The notes: generated from the letters alone by a model not told the origin. Shown: positions 33,450 to 41,573, counted from the first letter of the stretch. The stretch: DNA of 64,000 nt from Bradyrhizobium sp. CB2312 (GCF_029714425.1 NZ_CP121668.1:9197501-9261500), one strand, 5' to 3'. Numbers and translations: made by a program.

Positions 33450-34061
33450 ATGAAACTCTCCTTCTCCGCCGCCTCGCCCTTCGCCCGCAAGGTGCGCATC
33501 GCCGCGATCGAGCTTGGCCTGATCGACAAGATCGAGCTGATGCCCGCAACCGTGGCGCCGGGTACGGCCAATGAGGACTATTCGCGCATCACGCCGTTGA
33601 AGAAGCTGCCGGTGCTGATCACCAATGACGGCGACGTCATCCTGGATTCCTACGTCATCGTCGAATATCTCAACGAGATGGCCGGCGGCAGCCTGATCCC
33701 GGATTACGGCCCGCGGCGCTGGAAGGCCAAGACCAATCACTCGCTGATCAACGGCATGCTCGATTCCATGCTGCTGTGCCGCTACGAGAAGATGGTGCGG
33801 CCGCAGGGCCTGCAATGGCAGGCCTGGTCGGATGACCACTGGAACCGGGCCTGGACCGGCATGGCGCGCTTCGAGAACATGCCCGAGGTTTTGAACGGCC
33901 CGTTCGACATCTCGCAGATCGGCCTCGTCTGCGTGCTTGGCTATGCCGATTTCCGCTTCGCCGATTGCGGCTGGCGCAAGGCCTATCCGAAGCTCGATGC
34001 TTTCCACCAGAAGATGCTGGAGCGGCCCTCCGTGAAGATCTCGGTGCCGCCGGCGGCATAG
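33450..34061 (+). CDS. Glutathione S-transferase family protein
   Basis: The 203-residue protein begins MKLSFSAASPFARKVRIAAI with a Ser-rich thiol-site motif (SPFARKVR) like the zeta/beta GSTs, then KLPVLITNDGDVILDSYVIV with the cis-Pro and Ser-binding residues. It lies after an FAH-type gene: maleylacetoacetate isomerases are GST-like and pair with FAH enzymes in tyrosine breakdown, but this protein does not show the zeta-class SSCxWRVR motif, so that role is only a possibility. The ATG at 33450 has a weak site. Confidence 0.85.
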   Translation: MKLSFSAASPFARKVRIAAIELGLIDKIELMPATVAPGTANEDYSRITPLKKLPVLITNDGDVILDSYVIVEYLNEMAGGSLIPDYGPRRWKAKTNHSLINGMLDSMLLCRYEKMVRPQGLQWQAWSDDHWNRAWTGMARFENMPEVLNGPFDISQIGLVCVLGYADFRFADCGWRKAYPKLDAFHQKMLERPSVKISVPPAA

Positions 34062-34083
34062 CGGGATAGACGGGAGAATGACG

Positions 34084-35265
34084 ATGCGCGATCATCTCTC
34101 CCGTCTCACAAGTCTCAGTGCGAGCCTCGTGCTCGCGCTGTCAGTCTCAGCCACCCATCTGCGGGCCGAGAGCATGTCGCCTGGACAAACCCATCAGGCC
34201 TGCGGATCGCCATTATCGATCGACGATGGCTGGGAGATTGCGTCGCCCAACAGTGTAAGCATGGACGACGCGCAGCTTTGTACCATCGCCGCGCGGCTCG
34301 AGCAGCGGGCAACCGCGGTCCATTCGGTCGTCGTCGTCAGGCACGGCAAGCTCGTCTTCGAGCAATATTTTCCCGGCTACGACCAGCCCTGGGGACAACC
34401 GGAAGGCCAGCACGAATTCACCGCGACGACCAGGCACGACATGCGCTCGGCATCCAAGAGCGTGATCTCACTGCTGGTTGGAATCGCGATCGATCGCAAG
34501 CTCATCGCTGGCGTCGACGAGCCCGTGCTCAAATTCTTCCCCGACACCACAGCGGTAAAGCAGGCGGGATGGGAGGCCATCACGCTGCGCCATCTGCTGA
34601 CGATGTCATCCGGCATCAAATGGGACGAGGCGCGGGCCTGGACCGATCCGAAAAACGACGAACCGCATCTCACCTTCGAAGCCGATCCGATCGGCTATGT
34701 GCTCGCAAAACCAGTCGCTGCGCCGCCGGATGCGCTATGGACCTATAATGGCGGCGGGACTGAACTGCTCGGCAACATCCTCGAACGCGTCTCGGGCAAG
34801 CCGCTGGAGGCATTTGCTCGCGAGATGCTGTTCCAGCCGCTCGGGATCAGCGATTTCGAGTGGAAGGCCTATAAGAACGGCAAGATCGCGGCGGCCGCGG
34901 GCCTGCGCTTGCGACCGCGCGATGCCGCGAAGATCGGCCAGCTCGTGCTCAATCATGGCCGGTGGAACGGCCAGCAAATCGTCTCGGCCGACTGGATCGC
35001 ACAATCGATCACGCCGCGCTTCCAGGCGGTCGGCTATTTCGGCGGCACGCTGTTCTACGGCTATCAATGGTGGATGGGCCGCTCGCTTGCCAATGGCAAG
35101 GAAATCAAATGGGTTGGAGCTTTTGGCTGGGGCGGGCAACGCATTTTCATCGTGCCCGAGCTTGATCTCGTCATGATGACTTCAGCCGCGCAATACGGCC
35201 AGCCGAAGGAAGGCTTGGCCGCGATCGACATCCTCACCAATATCGTCATTCCATCCGCGCACTGA
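34084..35265 (+). CDS. Exported serine hydrolase (class C beta-lactamase-like)
   Basis: The 393-residue protein starts MRDHLSRLTSLSASLVLALS with a signal peptide cut near residue 28. It has the SxxK motif SASK followed by SVISLLVGI, YNGGG (YxN position), and a C-terminal FGWGGQR in place of the HxG or KTG box. Members of this family hydrolyse esters or peptides in the periplasm; beta-lactamase activity is not implied. The ATG at 34084 lies seven bases after GGGAG; the in-frame ATG at 34078 is too close. It follows the GST gene by 22 bases. Confidence 0.88.
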   Translation: MRDHLSRLTSLSASLVLALSVSATHLRAESMSPGQTHQACGSPLSIDDGWEIASPNSVSMDDAQLCTIAARLEQRATAVHSVVVVRHGKLVFEQYFPGYDQPWGQPEGQHEFTATTRHDMRSASKSVISLLVGIAIDRKLIAGVDEPVLKFFPDTTAVKQAGWEAITLRHLLTMSSGIKWDEARAWTDPKNDEPHLTFEADPIGYVLAKPVAAPPDALWTYNGGGTELLGNILERVSGKPLEAFAREMLFQPLGISDFEWKAYKNGKIAAAAGLRLRPRDAAKIGQLVLNHGRWNGQQIVSADWIAQSITPRFQAVGYFGGTLFYGYQWWMGRSLANGKEIKWVGAFGWGGQRIFIVPELDLVMMTSAAQYGQPKEGLAAIDILTNIVIPSAH

Positions 35266-35282
35266 TCACGAGGGAAACGAGC

Positions 35283-35639
35283 ATGAGCCTCAAATATGCG
35301 GTCGGCGATCTCACCATTCATCGCATCATCGAGCAGGAGTCTCCGTTCTTTCCGGCGCTGGAGTTCATCCCCGGGCTGACGGCGGAGATATTGGCCGAGA
35401 ACCGGGCGTGGATGCGGCAGGCCAAGGCGCTGGACGATGCGGACACCCTGATCCTGTGCTTCCAGTCCTACGTGGTGAAGACGCCGCACCACACCATGCT
35501 GATCGACAGCTGCATCGGCAACGACAAGTCGGAGCGCTATTGCGACACCGACACGCTGTGCTGCACCGCGCATTTCCCCTCGCCGTCGGTGGGGAAGATC
35601 AAGCGCAAGGGCAGCGCGTTCGTGTGTGCGGCGGTGTGA
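35283..35639 (+). pseudogene. MBL-fold hydrolase with an internal in-frame deletion
   Basis: The frame is open for 118 residues, but the protein is an MBL hydrolase without its middle. Residues 1-82 align with the N terminus of such proteins (SYVVKTPHHTMLIDSCIGNDK), and residues 85-118 with the C terminus (YCDTDTLCCTAHF and GKIKRKGSAFVCAAV). In the intact relative at 31385-32236, GNDK is at 74-77 and the segment FADTPTL begins at 252, so about 170 residues including HxHxDH are lost. The junction lies near 35529. The ribosome site GAGGGAAA and ATG are intact, so it may still be made, but no metal site remains. Confidence 0.85.
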
Positions 35640-35644
35640 GATGC

Positions 35645-35727
35645 CGTAGAGTGGGCAAAGGCGCGCGCTTCGCGCGCCGTGCCCACCACTCCTTATGGTG
35701 GGCACGCTCCGCTTTGCCCACCCTACG
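35645..35727. repeat. Palindromic intergenic repeat, family C, copy 2
   Basis: CGTAGAGTGGGCAAAGGCGC and GCTCCGCTTTGCCCACCCTACG are near inverses, with TGCCCACCA and TGGTGGGCA inside. It fills the gap before the epoxide-hydrolase-like gene. Confidence 0.92.
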
Positions 35728-35751
35728 ATTCCACCCGAGTGGAGAAAAGCA

Positions 35752-36900
35752 ATGACAACACTCCCCGACATCGCTCTCCCCGCCGGAATCCGCTCGCGCT
35801 ACGTCGACGGCATCAACGGCCTGCGGATGCATGTGCTGGAAGCCGGGTTCGAGACCAAGGGGCGGCCCTGCATCCTCTTGCTGCACGGCTTTCCGGAGCT
35901 TGCCTTCTCCTGGCGCAAGGTGATGCCGGCACTCGCGGCCAACGGCTATCACGTGCTCGCGCCGGATCAGCGCGGCTACGGGCGCACGACCGGGTGGACC
36001 GCGGATTATGACGGCGATCTCACCCCATTCTCGCTGCTCAACCTCGTGCGCGATGTGCTCGCCCTGGTGTCGGCGTTCGGTTACAGGCAGGTCGATCTCG
36101 CCGGACATGATTTCGGCAGCCCGGTCGCGGCGTGGTGCGCGCTGATCCGGCCCGACGTGTTTCGATCGGTGACGCTGATGAGCGCGCCGTTCAGCGGCGC
36201 GCCGACATTGCCGTTCGATACGGTCGATGGTCCGGCAAAGCCTGCCGTGGAAGATCCCGTGCATCGCGAGCTCGCCGCATTGCCCCGCCCGCGCAAGCAT
36301 TATCAATGGTACTATTCGACACGACCCGCGAACGACGACATGCGGCACGCGCCGCAAGGTGTGCACGATTTCCTGCGTGCCTATTATCATCACAAGAGCG
36401 CTGACTGGACCGACAACAAGCCCTACCCGCTGCAATCGTGGTCCGCGAATGAGCTGGCGAAGCTGCCGACCTACTATGTGATGGATCTGAACGAGACCAT
36501 GGCCGAGACGGTCGCGAAGGAGATGCCCTCGCCGGCCGTGATCGCCGCCAATCGATGGCTGCCGGACAGCGACCTTGCTTATTACAGCGCCGAGTACGGC
36601 CGCACCGGATTCCAGGGCGGGCTGCAATGGTACCGCTATGGCACGTCGGGCATACTCAACAAGGAGATGCAGCTGTTCTCCGGCCGCAGCATCGACGTGC
36701 CCTCGTGCTTCATCTCCGGCAAGCAGGACTGGGGCACCTATCAGCGCCCCGGCGTGTTCGAGGCGATGCAGGGTCGCGGCTGCACCAGGATGCTCGGCTG
36801 CCATCTCATCGACGGCGCCGGCCATTGGGTGCAGCAGGAGCAGCCGACCGAGGTCAGCCGGTTGCTGCTCGACTTCCTCGCAAAGGCCCGCACGGCCTGA
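35752..36900 (+). CDS. Alpha/beta hydrolase of the epoxide-hydrolase type
   Basis: The 382-residue protein has HGFPELAFSWRKV (oxyanion region), the nucleophile motif DLAGHDFGSPVAAW in which Asp of GHDFG replaces Ser, SGKQDWG for the acid and GAGHWVQQEQP for the histidine. An Asp nucleophile and the layout match epoxide hydrolases and haloalkane dehalogenases. It is longer than soluble epoxide hydrolases (about 320), mostly in the cap. The ATG at 35752 follows GGAGAAAA. The mbfA promoter begins directly after the stop. Confidence 0.88.
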   Translation: MTTLPDIALPAGIRSRYVDGINGLRMHVLEAGFETKGRPCILLLHGFPELAFSWRKVMPALAANGYHVLAPDQRGYGRTTGWTADYDGDLTPFSLLNLVRDVLALVSAFGYRQVDLAGHDFGSPVAAWCALIRPDVFRSVTLMSAPFSGAPTLPFDTVDGPAKPAVEDPVHRELAALPRPRKHYQWYYSTRPANDDMRHAPQGVHDFLRAYYHHKSADWTDNKPYPLQSWSANELAKLPTYYVMDLNETMAETVAKEMPSPAVIAANRWLPDSDLAYYSAEYGRTGFQGGLQWYRYGTSGILNKEMQLFSGRSIDVPSCFISGKQDWGTYQRPGVFEAMQGRGCTRMLGCHLIDGAGHWVQQEQPTEVSRLLLDFLAKARTA

Positions 36901-36901
36901 T

Positions 36902-36930
36902 TTGACCGGCGAACCGCGGCGCCCTATATA
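36902..36930 (+). promoter_or_regulatory. mbfA promoter (-35/-10)
   Basis: TTGACC (36902-36907) and TATATA (36925-36930) are separated by 17 bases, a near-ideal housekeeping sigma promoter. The -35 element lies directly after the stop of the preceding gene. The Irr box starts at the last base of the -10. Confidence 0.85.
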
Positions 36931-36950
36931 GTTTAGAATTATTCTAAACT
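36930..36950. promoter_or_regulatory. Irr-binding ICE box of mbfA
   Basis: AGTTTAGAAT (36930-36939), T, ATTCTAAACT (36941-36950): a perfect 21-bp palindrome with the core TTTAGAATTATTCTAAA. It matches the iron control element consensus TTTAGAA-N3-TTCTAAA bound by Irr in Rhizobiales. It lies immediately downstream of the -10, over the expected transcription start, so Irr would block initiation at low iron. Confidence 0.93.
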
Positions 36951-36966
36951 AGTGAAATGGGCCCCC

Positions 36967-37938
36967 GTGAAGAATTTTTCCGACCTGACCGAGCGCGAGG
37001 TACTTGCGGTCGCGATCTCCTCCGAGGAGGAGGATAGCCGCATCTACATGACCTTCGCCGAGGATTTGCGCGAGCGTTATCCGGACACGGCAAAAATCTT
37101 CGAGGAGATGGCCGAGGAGGAGCGCGGTCACCGGCACCGGCTGCTCAAGCTCTACGAGGAGCGGTTCGGCCCGCATCTGCCGCCGATCCGCCGGGAAGAC
37201 GTCAAAGGATTCCTGCGCCGCCGCCCGATCTGGCTGACTAAAAACCTGCCGCTCGACACGATCCGCAAGGAGGTCGAGACCATGGAGCTCGAGGCCGAGC
37301 GCTTCTACGCGCGCGCCGCCGAGCAGGCCGAGGATGTGGGCGTGCGCCGCCTGCTCGGCGATCTCGCCGAGGAGGAGAAGCACCACGAGAACCGCGCGGT
37401 GGCGCTGACCGACGAGATCCTGAAGCCCGACGTGCGCGCCGAGGAAGACCGCACCCGGCGGCGGATGTTCGTGCTGCAATATGTGCAGCCCGGCCTCGCC
37501 GGCCTGATGGACGGCTCGGTCTCGACCCTGGCGCCGCTGTTTGCGGCCGCCTTCGCCACGCACCAGAACTGGCAGACTTTCCTGGTCGGCCTTGCCGCCT
37601 CGATCGGCGCCGGCATCAGCATGGGCTTTGCCGAGGCGCTGTCGGACGACGGCTCGCTGACGGGGCGTGGCTCGCCCTGGCTGCGCGGCGTCACCTGCGG
37701 CGCGATGACGACGCTCGGCGGGCTCGGCCACACCGCGCCCTATCTCGTACCCGACAGCTGGCCCAATGCATTCTGGATCGCGACCGCGATCGCCTGCGTC
37801 GTCGTGTTCTTCGAGCTATGGGCGATCGCCTTCATCCGCTCGCGCTACATGGACACGCCGTTCCTCCAGGCCGTATTCCAGATCGTGCTCGGCGGCGCCA
37901 TCGTGCTCGCGGTGGGGATCCTGATCGGGGCGGCGTAG
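36967..37938 (+). CDS. mbfA: MbfA: membrane-bound ferritin-like iron exporter
   Basis: The 323-residue protein starts MKNFSDLTEREVLAVAISSE and has an N-terminal ferritin-like (erythrin) domain with EEED (20-23), EERGHRH (51-57, ExxH), ETMELEAERF and EEEKHH (135-140), then a C-terminal VIT1/CCC1-like membrane domain (about 170-323) with RRRMFVLQYVQPGLAGLMDG. In Bradyrhizobium and Agrobacterium MbfA exports iron and protects against iron and peroxide stress, under Irr control. The GTG at 36967 is used because the family starts here; a GTG at 36952 is also in frame. The Irr box ends 16 bases upstream. Confidence 0.95.
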   Translation: MKNFSDLTEREVLAVAISSEEEDSRIYMTFAEDLRERYPDTAKIFEEMAEEERGHRHRLLKLYEERFGPHLPPIRREDVKGFLRRRPIWLTKNLPLDTIRKEVETMELEAERFYARAAEQAEDVGVRRLLGDLAEEEKHHENRAVALTDEILKPDVRAEEDRTRRRMFVLQYVQPGLAGLMDGSVSTLAPLFAAAFATHQNWQTFLVGLAASIGAGISMGFAEALSDDGSLTGRGSPWLRGVTCGAMTTLGGLGHTAPYLVPDSWPNAFWIATAIACVVVFFELWAIAFIRSRYMDTPFLQAVFQIVLGGAIVLAVGILIGAA

Positions 37939-37971
37939 GTCGCCAGCCTCACACTCGCTGTCATCGCCCGC

Positions 37972-37975
37972 GAAG
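37972..37975. repeat. Left target-site duplication (GAAG) of the IS481 element
   Basis: GAAG directly before the left end of the element, repeated at 39245-39248 directly after the right end. Confidence 0.8.
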
Positions 37976-39244
37976 TGTTTAGCCCGGACAGATCACTGAC
38001 GGGTGTTCGGAGACATAGCTGACACATCAACATTGGCTGGATTGGTCCGATTCGGGAGGCCGTCCATGCCTTGGAGTGAGGTGTCAGCAATGGATCAGCG
38101 CCACGAGTTCGTGCGGCTGGCTTTGCAGGAAGGCGTCAACCGGCGCGAGCTCTGCCGTCGGTTCAACATCAGTCCTGATGTCGGTTACAAGTGGTTGCGG
38201 CGCTGGCAGGCTGGCGATCGGGAGCTGGCCGACCGTTCCCGGTGCCCGCATGCGATGCCCAAGCGCAGCAAGGCTGCGGTCGAGGCACAGGTTCTGGCTG
38301 TGCGGGACAAGCATCCCGCCTGGGGCGCACGCAAGATCGCCCATTGCCTGAAGCGGGATGGCCAGACGGTGCCGGTGCCGTCAACGGTGCACCGGATCCT
38401 GTGCCGGAACGGCCGGGTCACACCGAGTGAGACTGCGCCACCCAATCCGGGGCACCGCTTCGAGAAGGAAGCTCCCAATCTGCTGTGGCAGATGGACTTC
38501 AAGGGCCACCTGCCGCTCGCCAACGGGACACGGTGCCATCCGCTGACCGTCGTCGACGATCACTCGCGCTATGTCTTGTGCCTGAAGGCCTGCGCCGACG
38601 AGCAGCGTCTCACCGTGCAGGATCACCTGACGGCGACGTTCCGCTGCTATGGCCTGCCGGAGGCCTTCTACACCGATAACGGCTCACCTTGGGGCGATAC
38701 GTCCGGCGTTCGTTGGACCGGACTGAAGGTGTGGCTGCTCAAGCTCGGCGTCAGGGTGGTGCACGCCAGGCCATGTCACCCGCAGGCCCGCGGCAAGAAC
38801 GAACGCTTCCATCGCACCCTGAAGGCCGAGGTTTTTGCCATGCGTCGCTTCCGTACCCTCGCGGAAGTCCAGCGCGCCTTCGACGCCTGGCGACCGGTCT
38901 ACAATCTGGAGCGCCCCCACCAAGGCATCGATATGCACGTCCCCGCCGATCGCTTCCGGCCGAGCGCCCGTGCCATGCCGGCGCGCATTCCGAAGGTCGA
39001 ATACGACAGCACAGAGATCGTGCGCAGGGTCTCATCGACCAGACCCTATATCTCTTTCAAGGGACGATTTTGGAAGGTTCCCCAGGCCTTCGCACGCGAA
39101 CATCTCGCGATCCGCCCGCTGGACCGCGACGGCCATTACGGAATCTTCTTCGCCAGCTGGCAGGTCGCATCGATCGACTTGACCAACGACCAACCTGTCA
39201 GTGATGTGTCCGAACAGGTGTCAGCCATGTCTCCGGACTAAACA
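37976..39244 (+). mobile_element. Complete IS481-family insertion sequence, 1269 bp
   Basis: The element runs from TGTTTAGCCCGGACA to TCCGGACTAAACA. The terminal inverted repeats TGTTTAG(C/T)CCGGA match with one difference. Each end carries two direct copies of a roughly 20-base motif of the form YCGGANACATNNCTGACA (left: 37983-38000 and about 38006-38025; right, inverted: near 39190-39213 and 39219-39238), probable transposase-binding sites. GAAG flanks it as a 4-bp target duplication. One intact transposase gene fills it. The intact ends, target duplication and open frame suggest a recent insertion. Confidence 0.93.
38066..39241 (+). CDS. IS481-family transposase
   Basis: The 391-residue protein starts MPWSEVSAMDQRHEFVRLAL and has an N-terminal helix-turn-helix (NRRELCRRFNISPDVGYKWL, about 25-45) and an rve integrase domain with the DDE triad D144 (MDFKG), D204 (TDNGSP) and E246 (KNERFH). 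It catalyses cut-and-paste or copy-type movement of the element. GGGAGG precedes the ATG at 38066. The frame has no stop or frameshift, so the enzyme should be active. It ends three bases before the right end of the element. Confidence 0.95.
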   Translation: MPWSEVSAMDQRHEFVRLALQEGVNRRELCRRFNISPDVGYKWLRRWQAGDRELADRSRCPHAMPKRSKAAVEAQVLAVRDKHPAWGARKIAHCLKRDGQTVPVPSTVHRILCRNGRVTPSETAPPNPGHRFEKEAPNLLWQMDFKGHLPLANGTRCHPLTVVDDHSRYVLCLKACADEQRLTVQDHLTATFRCYGLPEAFYTDNGSPWGDTSGVRWTGLKVWLLKLGVRVVHARPCHPQARGKNERFHRTLKAEVFAMRRFRTLAEVQRAFDAWRPVYNLERPHQGIDMHVPADRFRPSARAMPARIPKVEYDSTEIVRRVSSTRPYISFKGRFWKVPQAFAREHLAIRPLDRDGHYGIFFASWQVASIDLTNDQPVSDVSEQVSAMSPD

Positions 39245-39248
39245 GAAG
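39245..39248. repeat. Right target-site duplication (GAAG) of the IS481 element
   Basis: GAAG directly after TAAACA at the right end, identical to 37972-37975. Confidence 0.8.
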
Positions 39249-39435
39249 GCGGGCGATCCAGTACGCCGCGGCGGATATGGTGAAAGCGAGATCTTAAACG
39301 CGGGTCTCTGGAATACTGGATCGCCCGGTCGAGCCGGGCGATGACAGCTGCTGACATATCAATCGCCATCAAACGGCGGTTGCAGCCTTCCGCCAAACTG
39401 CGCATCATCCCGTCAGTGAAATGCAGGAGCATGCC

Positions 39436-40908
39436 GTGGCCAAATCGGAATGGAGCTACAAGAGTGCGGTCGAGCTGTCGGCCGCGTTGACCGCAAAGAA
39501 GGTCTCAGCGGTCGAGCTCACGCAGGATGCGATCGATCGCATCGAACGGCATGACGGCAAGATCAATGCGATCTGCGTGCGAGATTTCGACCGTGCGCTG
39601 AGCGCCGCGCGCGAGGCAGACGCCGCATTGGCCCGCGGCGAGCGCAAGCCGTTGCTGGGCCTACCCATGACGGTGAAGGAATCCTACAACATCGCCGGCC
39701 TGCCGACGACCTGGGGCATTCCCGCGCACGAGGATTTCATCGCCAAGGAAGACGCGCTGCCGGTCACGCGCGTAAAGGACGCCGGCACCATCGTCCTCGG
39801 CAAGACCAACGTGCCGGTCGTGCTCAGCGACTGGCAGAGCTACAACGACATCTACGGCACCACCAACAACCCCTACGATCTCGGCCGCACACCCGGCGGC
39901 TCCTCCGGCGGTTCGTCGGCCGCGCTCGCCGCGGGCTATGGCCCGCTGTCGATCGGCTCCGACATCGGCGGCTCGCTGCGCGTGCCGGCGTTCCATTGCG
40001 GCATCTATGCGCACAAACCGACCTTCAACCTTCTTGCAGTGCGCGGGCATGTCGCGCCGCCGGCGCCGCCACTGCCGTTCGAGCGCGATCTCTCGGTGAT
40101 TGGCCCGATGGCACGCAGTGCCGCCGATCTGTCACTTGTGCTCGACGTCATGGCCGGCCCCGACCCGATCGAAGCCGGCATCGCCTACAAGCTCGATCTT
40201 CCCGCAGCGCGCCACGCCGCATTCAGGGATTTTCGCGTGCTGGTGATCGACAGCGATCCGGTGCTGCCGACCGACACGGCGGTGCGCGGCATGATCAACA
40301 CGCTTGCCGACAAGCTCGCCAAGGCGGGTGTGAAGGTCGAGCGCAGCAGTCCGCTGCTGCCGGACTTCGCGGCGTCATCGCGACTCTATATGCGGATGCT
40401 GATGTCGTTCCTTGCCGCGAGTTTTGCGCCCGATGTCTATGCCGGCGCCAAGGCGGCCGCGGCGGCGCTGCCCGAGGGCGACAACAGCCTCGCCGCCGAA
40501 CGGCTGCGCGGCATCGCGCTCAGCCATCGCGACTGGGTGGCGGCAAATGCCGGCCGCACCCGGCTGCGCGCGCAATGGCGCGAGCTTTTCAAGACCTTCG
40601 ACGCGGTGATCTGCCCGGTGATGCCGACGGCCGCCTATCCGCACGACCATTCGCCGGACCAGGAACAGCGCCGGATCAAGATCGACGGCAAGGAGCACGT
40701 CTATACCGACCAGCTCGCCTGGCCCGGCATCGCGACGCTGCCCGGCCTGCCCTCGACCGCAATCCCCACCGGCTTTGCGCCGGATGGGCTGCCGATCGGC
40801 GTCCAGATCGTCGGCCCGTGGCTGGAGGATCGCACGCCCCTAAAGCTGGCCGAGCTGATCGAGCGCGAATTCGGCGGGTTCGTGCCGCCGAAGATGTTTG
40901 ATGATTGA
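39436..40908 (+). CDS. Amidase
   Basis: The 490-residue protein is an amidase-signature enzyme: LGLPMTVKES with the catalytic Lys (about K81), TPGGSSGGSSAALAAG with the cis-Ser (about S157), and GSDIGGSLRVPA with the nucleophile Ser (about S180). It hydrolyses an amide to acid and ammonia in the cytoplasm; the substrate is unknown. The GTG at 39436 follows GGAG at ten bases; an ATG at 39421 is also in frame but lacks a site. The IS481 element and repeat lie just upstream and may separate the gene from an earlier promoter. Confidence 0.92.
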   Translation: MAKSEWSYKSAVELSAALTAKKVSAVELTQDAIDRIERHDGKINAICVRDFDRALSAAREADAALARGERKPLLGLPMTVKESYNIAGLPTTWGIPAHEDFIAKEDALPVTRVKDAGTIVLGKTNVPVVLSDWQSYNDIYGTTNNPYDLGRTPGGSSGGSSAALAAGYGPLSIGSDIGGSLRVPAFHCGIYAHKPTFNLLAVRGHVAPPAPPLPFERDLSVIGPMARSAADLSLVLDVMAGPDPIEAGIAYKLDLPAARHAAFRDFRVLVIDSDPVLPTDTAVRGMINTLADKLAKAGVKVERSSPLLPDFAASSRLYMRMLMSFLAASFAPDVYAGAKAAAAALPEGDNSLAAERLRGIALSHRDWVAANAGRTRLRAQWRELFKTFDAVICPVMPTAAYPHDHSPDQEQRRIKIDGKEHVYTDQLAWPGIATLPGLPSTAIPTGFAPDGLPIGVQIVGPWLEDRTPLKLAELIEREFGGFVPPKMFDD

Positions 40909-40916
40909 TGCCTCCT

Positions 40917-41002
40917 CGTCATTGCGAGCGCAGCGAAGCAATCAAGAGTCTTTCGACGGCAACAGCCTGGATTGCTTCGTCGCTTCGCTCCTCGCAATGA
41001 CG
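40917..41002. repeat. Palindromic intergenic repeat, family E, copy 3
   Basis: CGTCATTGCGAGCGCAGCGA on the left and CTCCTCGCAATGACG on the right, with AAGCAATC and GGATTGCTT inside, as in the other family E copies. Confidence 0.92.
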
Positions 41003-41020
41003 GAGTGAAACAATATCGAG

Positions 41021-41052
41021 ATTCCGGGTTCGCGCTTCGCGCGCCCCGGAAT
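41021..41052. repeat. Short inverted repeat of ATTCCGGG type
   Basis: ATTCCGGG and CCCCGGAAT around TTCGCGCTTCGCGCG. It resembles 26439-26479 and lies directly before the NTF2-like gene. Confidence 0.75.
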
Positions 41053-41070
41053 GACAGGGAGTGAAACGTC

Positions 41071-41424
41071 ATGAGCCAGGACCTCGAGCAGCTCACAGCG
41101 CTCAACCGCGACTACATCGCCGCCGTGCAAAACTGCGACGTCGAACGTTTCGACGAGATCCTGGCGCCGGAATTCTACTGCTCCAATCCCGACAAGACGC
41201 TGGTCGACCGCGCCGCCTTCCTGGAGCAGACCGCGCGGCCGATCGCGATCCGCAATCTGCACGCGTACGACGTCGTCATCCGCATCATGGGCGACTTCGC
41301 CATCATCCACGCGGCGACGAGCTACACCACCGCGGACGGCCAGCAGGCGACCGGGCGATACACCGATTGCTGGGCAAAGCAGAACGGCAAGTGGCTGGCG
41401 GTGTCCGCGCACGTGTCGCGGTGA
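41071..41424 (+). CDS. NTF2/SnoaL-like protein
   Basis: The 117-residue protein begins MSQDLEQLTALNRDYIAAVQ and has the cone-shaped NTF2 fold pattern: a helical N terminus, NCDVERFDEILAPEFYCSNP, then beta strands ending WLAVSAHVSR. Many such proteins are small hydrolases, cyclases or isomerases; the role here is unknown. GGGAGTGAAACGTC precedes the ATG. It is convergent with the alcohol dehydrogenase gene. Confidence 0.82.
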   Translation: MSQDLEQLTALNRDYIAAVQNCDVERFDEILAPEFYCSNPDKTLVDRAAFLEQTARPIAIRNLHAYDVVIRIMGDFAIIHAATSYTTADGQQATGRYTDCWAKQNGKWLAVSAHVSR

Positions 41425-41454
41425 GCGAGGACATATCGGCCGCGCACTCTCCAC

Positions 41455-41560
41455 TGTCATGCCCCGGCTTGACCGGGCATCCAGTACTCCGTGGCGGTAG
41501 TTCATTCACACCACTGGCGCCGCGGAGTACTGGATCGCCCGGTCGAGCCGGGCGATGACA
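41455..41560. repeat. Family D-like palindromic repeat
   Basis: TGTCATGCCCCGGCTTGACC and GAGCCGGGCGATGACA at the ends, with GATCC/CATCCAGTACTCCG and CGGAGTACTGGATC inside. It lies between the convergent NTF2-like and alcohol dehydrogenase genes. Confidence 0.9.
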
Positions 41561-41573
41561 CCTGTGTTGCGGC

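Larger units (their letters stand above)
37959..39346. repeat. Family D-like palindromic repeat interrupted by the IS481 element
   Basis: TGTCATCGCCCGCGAAG at the left (37959-37975) and GAAGGCGGGCGATCCAGTAC at the right, ending with GAGCCGGGCGATGACA (to 39346), form one repeat once the IS element at 37976-39244 is removed. Relatives with the same GATCCAGTACTCCG core are at 41455-41560 and 55438-55540. Confidence 0.85.

Noticed and set aside
33450..34061. Maleylacetoacetate isomerase in a tyrosine degradation operon
   Set aside because: The GST lies after an FAH-type gene, but it lacks the zeta-class active-site motif and no homogentisate dioxygenase is nearby.
28121..41002. Repeated palindromes as a possible CRISPR array
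   Set aside because: The copies are kilobases apart in separate intergenic gaps, with no regular spacers and no cas genes.
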